Source of the DNA: Diospyros lotus
Lineage: Eukaryota; Streptophyta; Magnoliopsida; Ericales; Ebenaceae
Reading direction: 5' to 3'
Assembly: GCF_014633365.1 (NCBI RefSeq)
Contig: NC_068338.1
Location: 22,950,616 to 23,014,615 of the forward strand
Length of the DNA: 64,000 bases
The translations under genes and the position numbers were made by a program. Below the pieces are notes generated by a model, which worked only from the letters and a program-made list of their open reading frames with translations, was not told the DNA's origin and made no database searches. Positions 1 through 11,100 of the stretch are shown piece after piece (position 1 is the first letter of the stretch; each line of letters starts with the position of its first letter).

Positions 1-187
1 TACTTAGCCGATGCAGTGGCATGGAAATGAGGAGAATGGGAATTAAGGCTCTCTACCTGTGGAGTTTGAGTTGTATTCCTAGTGCTATTCAGATCTAGGG
101 CCACGAAATTGATCCTATAAAGAGAAGTGTAAAACTTTCCTGTAACTGCATCCGTAGCAATCACGCCTCTTGGCATTGCTATACTTC
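1..187 (-). CDS. Possible exon fragment of an unrecognised gene at the left edge
   Basis: On the minus strand an open frame runs from about 187 to the window edge, reading SIAMPRGVIATDAVTGKFYT and onward with no stop. It is preceded by a TTGTAG acceptor-like site, and a CAG/GTAGAG donor-like site lies at about 64. I do not recognise the product. It could equally be chance or transposon-derived sequence, since the frame is short. Confidence 0.22.
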
Positions 188-632
188 TACAAGGATGCAT
201 TCTTTAAATTCATAAAACTACTAATTCATCTTGTCCAGCTTCACCTCCATTTGCTTATTGGTCATCACCATCTCCACATGGTTGCCTACCATGGGCACCC
301 CAGGTAAGCATGGGCAAGCCACGGTCAACCCCCTCAGAATTTGCCTATCCTTTTCCACGGCCACGGCCACCCCCAAGGCAACTGCCAAATAACATAAAAC
401 TTCACATACACAATCATGATATGCATAAGGGAACTAGAGTTCTTGGCAAGGCAAGGTTGTGAATATGTCGTGGTTCATATTCATACGCATTTTGCCAAAA
501 AAGCTGCTCTGGGAGTACAGTGTATGCAATATAGTGCATGTGAAAGTGTTTAACCCCTTATTTATGTACCTATGTGTCATATTATGTTCATTTTATGTCC
601 CAAAGGCCTAAAACTTGGCTTGACACCACTTT
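188..632. other. Unassigned sequence
   Basis: No gene or repeat structure was recognised in this stretch between the edge frame and the LTR-like block. Confidence 0.5.
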
Positions 633-1904
633 TGTCACGCCCCAATTTGGGAGGCCATGACTGGCACTACCCCTTAAGAAGCCGTAGACTCCAATAGGGG
701 ATAGTAAGCCTTACAATGAACCGTTTACCACGAAAATTATCATAAGTATCATTTCGGAATTTAAGTGCCCACTGGTCGAAGTCATCATCTAATTACATTG
801 CCAAAATTATTTAGAACACAAAAGAAAAGAATATAAATGCTCCCATACAAAAGTTCAGTAAAATGTAGTGAACGTGTTGTAGCCTGGAGCGTATCTAGGG
901 TAAATGCAATTAGAATTGCCTACCATGATCCTTATCGTCAGAGTCGATGCCAACCTATAAATCTGAAAATGTTAAGGGGTAAATCTACCACTAACTTAGT
1001 GAGGGGTAAAGAGCATTATAATGGGATAAAATATAGAATCGTCGCATCGTCATCATGCCATGACATACCAAGTAATAATTAAGACAAAGTAGGAGATGAG
1101 AAATAAATATGCACATTTAGGAGTAAGTAAGTTAGAACCAGAATTCACATATTCCATTAACTTAGGGGCAGAACCACTCTCGCCAGATTTAAACATGATG
1201 GTGGAACCACTCACCAAATAAGGGTGGACCCACTCTCACCCTAATGTATACATGGTGCACCAATAGCTAACTTTTACTGTAGTTAGCAATACATAGTTCT
1301 AACTAGTACCCTTTAATACAAATTTTATGCTATCATTTAGTATTAAAAAGTGTCACATGCAGTGTATCAAATATAAGTATCAACATGCATAGATCATGGC
1401 AACATGAATCATATTTTTCCCAAATGCAAATTAAAGGAAATGAAATCAGCTATAAATTTCAATATGCACAAATCAGGCAACATGGATTCTATTTTCCCAA
1501 ATGCAATTAAAAATGTCATTGTGATAGTAACTAAAGAATTCCAGGATAATTAGAAATATGAATGCAACAATTGCCACTATAATACAATTTACCCACTAAC
1601 AGTGTTATTTTAGATTTGGAGCTCCCTCTATTGCCTCTTGGCTGGGTCATGTCAAAATCACCAACAAAATTATTAAACTATATGAGAATTAAATAAAAAA
1701 ATGCAAAATCTAAAATATTCCACGATCTAAAACGTCTATCCTAATTGAAACGGACCATGGATGGGACAAACGTGAAAAATGGAGTGAGGTGAATATAATT
1801 CTAATGCTAGGATTTTGAGAAAACAAGTTGGGCTTTGATGGAATATGAGGATTAAGTTTTACCAATTGAATTTGGATGATATGGCCCAAAAGTCGGGCCT
1901 TACA
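633..1904 (+). mobile_element. Probable gypsy-type LTR fragment
   Basis: Begins TGTCACGCCCC, a start shared by many plant gypsy LTRs, and contains the repeated 'accactctc' phrases often seen in them. A plausible CA end lies near 1904. No primer-binding site, polypurine tract or clear target duplication was found, so this is at best a solo or broken LTR with approximate bounds. Confidence 0.35.
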
Positions 1905-3932
1905 ATCTCACTCTCAACGAAAGCACCTTTGATAAAGATTATTCACTAGGATGCAAGTTATTAGCTCTTCAGTTGTTCAACGACAATTTGTAGCTGTTGC
2001 TTCTGGAAGAAAAATTTAGCATTCAAAGAAGGGAATATCATACAGAGTTAGAAATTTAGAAAATGAGAGAAACTTAGAAGAACATTCTTCATTATTATAT
2101 CAAAGCAATATTGCAGGCATTTACACATTCTAATTCCTGCCAAAATAACCAATCACAATGTATAACAAATTCAACCCTTATGCGTGCACTTCATCTAGTT
2201 GAGTACCAACCTTATAAGCACTTCATGAACCTCTCAGTGAGCCTTAATTGGTCACTTCTATTATCGGTATCTTAGGGGCTTACTCTTCTCCCTAGAGCTC
2301 CTCCTAACCCTCTGATATTGACCCTTGGTTTCTGCTACACCTTTCACAATTGCAGCCCCTTCACCTATTGTATCACTAACCCTCTCAAACTATTTATACA
2401 GAAAAAGAAAAATATATATAGTGATGCTATCCACCCTTTTATTTTTACTAATATACTCAAAAATCATAAAAAAATAATTAAATGCACAAATAAGATAGCA
2501 TTTAATTCACAAACATGAAGATTCTTGAACATAATGCACAGAAGGTGCTTTAGAAGAAAAATATCCTTGCATAAATAATCATTTTCATAGATCCTATTGT
2601 GTGCTAACAATCTACTCTTCAACGCAATCTTAAGCATGATAAAATTGACTAATTAAGGTTAACCAAATAAAAATATAATTAAGCTATGATGATTAAAATA
2701 TGTAATTTTATATTTTTCATTAATGGTATTAGCTCAAATTTGAATTCTTACAGTGAAGATTTTTAATTTGTAATATTTTTAGTTTAGGATGTTAATTGAT
2801 AATGAGTCATAGATAAATGGGTCTAAGTGTAAATAATCCGTATATATATTTTCTATGATAATTACAAAAAAGATCCATAATCTTATATTTGAACACAAAC
2901 ATACCGTCTTCAATACTCTATCCTCTATCATTATACTCGAACGGTAACCTATCATCTTCCGTACCATGCCTAACAGCCCTGAGCAAATCTTCTAGAGAGC
3001 TTACTTTTTTTTTCTACTCTTTCTCTCTTCTAAGAACAACTAAGAATCTAATAATAATAAAGAAAATATAAAAAAGACAATTTTTGTGCCTGGGCTATGA
3101 GGGCTCTCAGCCACATGGATAGTTTAATGTGCTCCTCAGCGCCTGACCCTGAGACATGGATCATCCAAGGCACATTAACATAGCATCCTCCTGCTTGTAG
3201 TCATAAAAATCTTTTTAGTAGGAGCCCCTATGACGACCTTTCGAGGGTGCTTTTCACTATGAGAGATTGTAAAATGACTAAGGTTAATATGAATAAAAAA
3301 AAGTGAAATATCTATTTTAGAAAAGCATCAGTTGAAAGATTTATGTTTTCGAAATTCTAAAACCATAAAGGAGGAAGAAATAAACAGATATAAATCCATA
3401 TTCATCAAATTTTAGTGATTGGCTCCAAAATTACTCTCTTTGAACTTGCAGCGTGTCTCAGTCCAACACATGCACATATGTCTCTGTGTGGCTAATTAGG
3501 CCATGACTCTTAACAGATTTGGCCAATTAGACTATATATCTATAAAACTTAATTAGCCATGTGGTTAATTACTAGATGTGGCACTCTTAAGAGTAAATCT
3601 TTACATGCTATGCGTGGACTGAATTTAAAGAGTTTCTGCATTACATCATTAAAATAGTTAACCTGTTCAAAGCAAGGATTAACTTTGCTGCAGAGAGACA
3701 GGCAGGCTCACAGGCCCAACCAACGTATAAAAGTTTAAGAGGTTCAATTATAATTGGTTTTCATCTTTGGATCAGATCGGAAAGGCACCCAAATTATATA
3801 AGCTTATCACATTTCTCCATCTCATTCTGAATCATGGCAGGAAAATCCAAAATTCCCAATAAGATTATCAAGACGTAAACAATCATCTTACACAAAACCA
3901 TATTCTTGGAAAAAGGGAAAACATATACCACG
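1905..3932. other. AT-rich intergenic DNA, no gene seen
   Basis: Short frames here have no recognisable product and look like chance. No repeat boundaries were identified. Confidence 0.5.
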
Positions 3933-4258
3933 GGAAGAGAGTGGCCCATTGAAGATTTCCGAAAGCAATACTGAAAATTGCAACCGAAACAAACACTGGA
4001 CATTCTTCAATTAACATTGAAAATAGGGAGAATGGTGAAGATAGATAGACCTGTCCAATAACGCGGCGGCTAAAGGGAAGTGTTATCTTCCATAGGGGAA
4101 GGTTTGATCCTTATCGGGGGCGGCCGGAGCAGCACCATTGCCGGACTTGAGAGTGGCAGTTGCAACTTGCACGAACTCGAAGCCGATTGGGAAGCGCTTG
4201 GCTTGGAAGAGATGGAGGGGAAGGGAGAAATTTCTAAAATTCTAGGCCAGTTGAACAC
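3933..4258 (-). other. Block conserved downstream of PTM-like copy A; possible first exon of a neighbour
   Basis: This 0.3-kb block is similar to 49190-49520, which lies downstream of copy B. Both share the stretch TAGTGTTTGTTT on the minus strand, a GGACAG before GTCT donor-like site, and a GC-rich part before it. The pattern fits a 5' untranslated or first exon plus promoter of another minus-strand gene carried in the duplication. Frames of the two copies do not agree (an indel near 4100), so I do not claim a protein. Confidence 0.4.
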
Positions 4259-4891
4259 AATTTTTTTTTAATATTTATTTAATAATTAAGACAGAGAAAG
4301 ATGAGAGAGAAAATTGTCACATTTACAATTTTTCGTCTCTAAATTTAAATTTAGTGTTATACATCTATATTTTAAAAATAACGTGTCTGTTATTTAATTG
4401 TCTAAAAAATAAAATAATATAATAAAAATTTAGTACTAAACAATCCAAATTTTTGTATAAATAAAAAATTGGGACTAGTTTTATATGTTTAACTTTAAAA
4501 AATGGACAATTTCATATATGTTATGAGCTAATCATTAGTTTGACTAATTCAGACCAATATTTAATTAATCTAAATAAGAAACACTTATATAATAAAAGAA
4601 ATAATACTCCAGAAAGAAGCATTTTTGTATAAGAAAAAAAATGCTATTAATAAGAGCATTTTTGCCTCTACCACACGGCCACAAATTGCATGCATGCAAT
4701 ATCTCGTGCCATCCCAACATTATTTTAGTAAATAATTTGGGATGACTACTCTTTTAAAAATTAAGTTCTTAATTAATACTAATTAACTAAGACTATTTTA
4801 TTTCATACTTAGATCTCCCAATTCATCTTCACTCATTTATAATCTAAGATTCTCTAGGTACCTAGCGTAAAAAGTCAAAGCCCCATTCATT
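4259..4891. other. AT-rich 3' flank of PTM-like copy A
   Basis: Downstream of the copy A stop, in the direction of transcription. It probably contains the 3' untranslated region and polyadenylation site, but no single signal can be chosen. No open frame of interest. Confidence 0.4.
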
Positions 4892-5187
4892 TCAGTCTAG
4901 GTATCTCCTTGGAACTCTAATCTTCCTCCGCATTTTTTCCCTTTGAAAAGATGGAACCTTTGCTTCTTTGTCATCAAAAGACTGGATAGCAATATCGTTT
5001 GAGGCATCCCCAACAAAATCAGCCATTGACATACCACTCGAAGTGCCCACTCGCTCCTCATCGTTAGTCCTTCTGTGCAAATGGGGGCAGCTAGGAGATG
5101 CCCTGTTACGGCATTTGTGGCACCTAAATCCAATGAGATTACTGATGTTCTCCGTGCTAAGCCCAAAAGCATCCCCATGATACCATT
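4892..5187 (-). CDS. PTM: PTM-like copy A, exon 10 (PHD finger 3 end and short tail)
   Basis: Begins [10 protein letters not shown] and completes PHD-like finger 3 with FRCHKC, then SPSCPHL, as usual in the family. The tail after the finger is short and ends RRYLD before the stop. The equivalent exon of copy B continues for about 120 more residues, and the two tails align only weakly (shared DKEAK-PSF), so copy A is diverged or shortened at the C terminus. Confidence 0.87.
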
Positions 5188-8100
5188 CTGCCAAATATTT
5201 GGAAAGAGCGTTAAGAATTTGAAAGATATTAATAGTAAAACAGAAAGAAATCCCAAAGTTAGCAGGATATCCTACAGCTGATCAATATTTGTGCCTCAAA
5301 AGCCAAGTATATAGTTATCTAAACCCACCATAAGAAAAAAAAGAAGAGAAGGTAAATGGATGTTAGATACCTCCACAGATCTCGCAACCAACATAGCTTA
5401 ATGTCGATGAAAATTCTAGCTCTCCACAGAGACTGCATTTGGGTTGATCAACAATGTCAGTCAACTGTTTAGATGGGGCAACAAAGTTTCTACTTTTGAA
5501 GTACATAACTTGCTCATCATTTGGCTTTCTCGACAAGAAGAGACCATTGAGCCAATAAGCATGATACATTGGTGTTCTTTTCTTCTGCCAGATGCCTTCC
5601 TTTGGTTTCTTTAATATCACTTTCAAGGATTTGATTTGTTTCCTTTCTCCTTTCTTGAGTCCTCCAAGCTTTTTGTTTTGCAAACCCACACATTCAATTT
5701 TCCTAGGAGAACATTGCGAAGCTAACGCTATGGTATCTTTTTTACTCTTCTGCTTCAGTGATGTTTTTGTATCTTTACCATATTTCTTACTGATTCTGGG
5801 GTGGGGTGGCATCCTCTTCTTGGTCTCAACCTTTGCAGAATTCCCAATGTGACACTTATGACAAATGGATGTACATTCAACAAGGATTGGTCCAGCAAAC
5901 TTCCTCACATGTTTCTCATGGAAAAAGCCTGAAAAGTCATATTCCAACCATCATTAATTATCATAGGCAACAAAAACTAGAAAGGCCCGTTGAAGGGCTA
6001 CAGCTAAATTCAAACTCATCAGAACATGTACAAGTATGCTTATACAGAAAAATGCAATGTCAGATCAAAACAATAATGATGAAACCAGCAGGTCCAGAAA
6101 GGAATCAAATATTTGATATCACGTGATAGGAAAACTAATCTTTGTTATACAATTCTATCAACCAAAAAGCACGAAATGGAGCTTGACAACTCAAGAATCA
6201 ACATATTGGAGTTCACCAACTACAGAAAGGAAAACGAAAGAAAGAAAACTTTCAGAAGTTGTTCATGTTGATTCGAAGTGCAAGACCATTTCAAAAGTTT
6301 CAACCATTGATAGAAGCATTCTTTGATCTGCTTGGTTATAACCGCTTCTGTTGAGAGAGAGTGAGAGAGACTCAGGCTGTTCAATTGCGGAAAATAGTTA
6401 CCGTTTTCCATAAAATTACTCTACAGAAACAGAAAATTAGAAAACTTATTTAAAAACAAAAAAATTTCAAGTAGAAAATGGAGATTTAGAAAATGTGGTT
6501 TCCAAAACTAAATTTGGAAGACACCTAAAATGAGTTTTCTAATTTTCCTTAATAATTTGGAGATTTAGAAAATCCGGCTTTCCAAATTTTTTTCCCAAAT
6601 CATCATCTCCACCTCTAACACAAGTTACACAAAATTGGTTTTATGTTCCAATTTTCTAAGTTGGAAATTGGTTTTATGTATTTCTAACATTTGAACACGT
6701 TTTTCAAATTTTCTATAGAAAATGAAAACTAGAGATTTTATAGAAAATTAGAGATAGAAAATGGAAGATCATTTTCTACAACTAAACCGCTCCTCAATGT
6801 CTCTTCAAGGGGAAAAAAATAGAAAAGGGAATCTCATATCCAAAAGAGAGTTTAGGGTGGTAAGTGAGAACAAATAGCGCATGGTCAAAATTGTTTTTAT
6901 CTTTCAATCATAAGGCAAGGAACCTAAAAGAGCAAAACAACAACATATTCAGCCTTTATCCCACTATGTGGGGTCGGCTACGTAAATTCTAGACTTCTAT
7001 GTGGGTTATGCCCCAACAGATAGTTTGTCTAGAATTCATATTTGGATCCGACTAGGTTTTACGCTGGTTGTCGGCTACCTAACGCAACCATCCTCATTTA
7101 TCCGGGTTTAGGACCGGCAATGGATAATATCCCCTGGTGGAGTAATGATGAAATGAAGTTTCAAAACCATTTTCATATGAAGAAGTTTCATGAGATGGTG
7201 GTGAATGAAGATAATTGATATAGTTGTGTTCCATCACTTAGTTGACATGGTGAAACCAACAAGTACAATATGGAAACACAACATAAGGAACCTAAAAGAG
7301 AAGAAAGAAAGAAATAAAGAACAACAAATAAATAAATAAATAAAGCATATGAAAAAAAATACAAGGCGGCCAAATTAGAATTGTGAGTACTTGGGAAGAG
7401 TTAAAAAGTCTATCTTGTTACATTTTGTTAAATAATTAACAAGAAAAAGTTATTAAAAACAGAAGAAAAAAATTTGCAATGCCCTATTCTCAAATATAAT
7501 ATTGTGAAGAAAATATTTCTAAGAAATACATGGCACCATATACATTAGACTACTTATGAATTGAGGCATGGAAAGGAGCTACTGCAAAGAAACTTCAAAA
7601 TTAAAAAGGAAGCTTCAACCTCATACAGGTCATGGGTTGAGAACAGAAGAAAATTGAAATGTATAAGATCTATGTCTCCCATGTTCATCATTCGCTACAT
7701 GGAGAGGTTGCTAGTTAACTGTTCTCATTGCTGGGTCAAATCCTATTTGGACATTTTTTTTTAAATTAAAGAATTCAAAATGAAAAAGCTCATTTTGACT
7801 AAATTAGAGGTTAGGATCTTTTTTGATATCTCACCCAACAAAAATTATTGGCGTATAAGTTATAACTTAAGGATTTGCAATAGATAATATAACACCACAG
7901 ATCCTCACTTAGAAGTGCTAGCTAAAGGTGACTTATACCCAAAACCTCTCCATTATGGGTTCATTGGACCAAGTAATATATCCAAAACCTTTCCATTAGA
8001 CTACTATTTGGGGTTGGGTCATGACAAACTCCCCTTCTTTAATACCTCGCATCCTTGCCAGGCCAAGAATTTCGTATCAATCAATCTAACCCCAAGTTAG

Positions 8101-11100
8101 ACTTGTAACATTTTCCTAGCCCTTACCCACGTGATAATGGTCCTGGGTTAGCTCTAATACCATTTATAACATCATGGGTCCTCATCCAAAAGTGCTAGCT
8201 ACATGTGACTAATGAGTTAATGAGATCAAATAATATAACCCAAGATGTCCTCAGTAGACTACTGATATGGGATTGGATCATGATAGATGAACAACTAGTA
8301 CACCTACCAACAATCAACTGGTCCAAAAGGTTTAATTGCTAAAGCCACCAATCTGTATTTGGATATGAGTTTGGCAAGGAAGCAAGATGCATGAAGCTAG
8401 ATCCCATACAAATTAAAACCAGTCTCAGTTTCTTGCAAAAAAACTATTGCCACACTAGTCTTAAAGCATATGTAAGTTGATTTTGTTAAGTCCCAACAGA
8501 TGATTTAAAGTACCATGTGAAGCAGATTGAAAAAGAGAAATTGTTGCAACTAGAGGTCTAAGACACCAAAAATATTCAGGAAACTTGTTTTTCCCCTTTC
8601 TTTTCTTTTGCCAGTGAACAAGTGTAAGGTTGTCTATATAATGGTTGCCAATGTCTGTGAAATAACTAAACATAGATGAAAGAGTTCAGACAAACACTGC
8701 CTAATCCTATAGACACGAGTCACCAAAAACCATTCAAGTGAAAAATCAGATGCCCTATGTTCCAAACTGTAACTAATTTCCCAATTATTTAGCAAGAAAA
8801 AAAAATCCCAATTTAGCAGAAATACCATACAAATTAAAAACAAATGGTTCATATACTAAAGAACAACAATAAACTAGACATAGATGGTCTTGTAACATGA
8901 ATGTACCAAATGGTTCTTTTCCCTTCATCATCAACTTTTTGAAAAAAAGTAAAGCACATAAAAGGCTGAAATCAACATAGAATAACAACAACAAAAAAAA
9001 CTGACCTCACAAGATCAAACACTGAATTTGCTAAATTATTATCCAACATCACATTTTAAGAACTTAAAGCTGTTAAAGAAATTGGTACATATATATATAT
9101 ATATTTGCTTTAGTATTAAAAGAAAATGGTGTTGGGACTTCATCTCATCATTCATTTGCTAGAGGGTTGCATTAAGAAGTGTGTTGTCAGGCATAAAATT
9201 TTACCACATTGTTCTTTTGCATGGATTTGTATTGTCAATGTGATTTTTAGAAGTGATCAAAAAAAAAAAGAAGTGATTTTTAGAAGTGAATTGACATTAT
9301 GAATGCTATGCTACTGACCCTAACTTGGTTAAAAAAGGTGCAGTTGATGATAATGATGAGAATTAATACTCTAAGGACAACACACTTCCTCATGTGAGGC
9401 CAAGCTTTCCTTTGTAATTGGTGAAACATGAGGAACTATTAAAACATTGAGTTTGTAGTGAGTTTTAAAGACAAAATCCTTTTCTAATCTGGCATCCTAC
9501 TAAATTTTTAACCACTAACTTACCTAAAAACTCAAATTGTTAGTATGCTTTTAAAAAAATGGACCCCCTATAAAATGAAAACAAATTAATAGTAGAGATC
9601 AGGACAATAAAGCCAATGAGACAACAAGAAACAAAATACAAACATAGGAAAAATGAAAAAGGAGCGAAGAACGAAATAAATATGCAGTACAAGTCTCCTG
9701 CAAACTAACACTCAAGCCAATCATGCATCATACAACTAATTGGTGTGGCTTTTTTCTACTACTAAAAAGAAAATCAAAATTTTAAGAGAACCTTGCCAAT
9801 TTCCCCATACTATGTTTCAAACTCAAGTTTTTCGTACATTCCTCAAGGTAAAACAACCTTGGACACTACAGCTGGGTCAAATCAGAATCAATCCTGGCTT
9901 ATGACTGACCAACAAACACAAACTTAAGACTTAATTCTAGATAAGACAAGCATGCAACAAAACTAGCTTTTACTGATTGGGCACAACATTTATGAGATGG
10001 TTTGGCCAAGTAATCAACCTTCTTAGCAATGAATTCGTCACCAATAAATTGGTTGCAATAAAGCAAGAACACACACGTGGGAGGGAGGGGGGGGGGGGGA
10101 TTCAAGATGCAAAACTTGAAAACACTTTCCTTTTAAATCAAGTATGTACCTTTACAATACTGGCAGTTCACTGCTTCCCTGCAAATGGAGGAAAAGAAAA
10201 CAAATTAGAAACTTGCAATTAGTTTAAAAGGGTCAACAAAACATAAATCAAGCTTCATTTTATTATCTGCAGAAGTGGTAGAATTACATATATACTCTTA
10301 ACTCTACTCAGCATTCCTTGTGTATAAATAGAGGTTCATTGTAGCAAACAAAGAAATGGCACACATGCACTGTAGGAGTACAAAAGCCAGCAAAGCTACT
10401 AGACTCACTAGTTTAGATATCTAAACAAGCAACAAGACAGCTACCAGATAAAGAATTATATAGCTGTGTTCAACTGTACTATGAAATCTCATATAAAAAG
10501 TTCTGTGTCTCCTGATCACATCATTTGTGCAGCACTGAATGTTACCACTTAGTGACACTTCATCATAGCTAAATAAATCCAAAGAAGCACAATTCTAGCA
10601 TAGTGGCCATCTGTAAATAACTCTTCCCTCATAGTAAGTTTGGAAAGCTTGCCTCAAACTTTACCTACTTCAAAAGACTAGAATTTTTCACTAATTTACC
10701 ACTTTTTAGAAAAAAAAAAATGACCAAATGCCACCCTATTGAAAATTTTTATTGAAAAACCATCTTCCCCACTGCCTGGGATGCCATGCTAAATAAGAGG
10801 CCAGTGTGGCTGGTTTGTCAACATGAAATCACCTGCACCACAGGTGGTTCTTGCTGAACGCTTAGGCAAAAATCCTTCAAATGTTAGTGTTATTAATGAA
10901 GGTTTAGAGCTACTTATGATACAAGAGATTACTACTGTCTTGGCTTCCTTCTCAAGTTTCAACTACAAATTGCAGCAACATAGAATTTATTGTTGTTCTC
11001 TGTCATGATTTTCACGCAGAATAGCTTTTATCTTTTTCTGTCTAGTTCCCTGGAAAATTCTTTCTAGGGATTCTGGCATATTTTTCCTATCGTCCAAGAT

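Noticed and set aside
4897..5256. 119-codon minus-strand frame overlapping exon 10 of copy A
   Set aside because: A shifted-frame shadow of the real exon; the real frame continues PHD-like finger 3.
10081..10099. Poly-G run as a functional G-quadruplex
   Set aside because: G runs here, at 17815-17836 and at 61051-61064 are low-complexity and prone to sequencing error; no supporting context beyond composition.
9977..10222. Plus-strand frame around the microexon, with a similar one at 56913-57131
   Set aside because: Similarity of the two frames comes from paralogous intron sequence; it is antisense to the gene and not conserved as protein.
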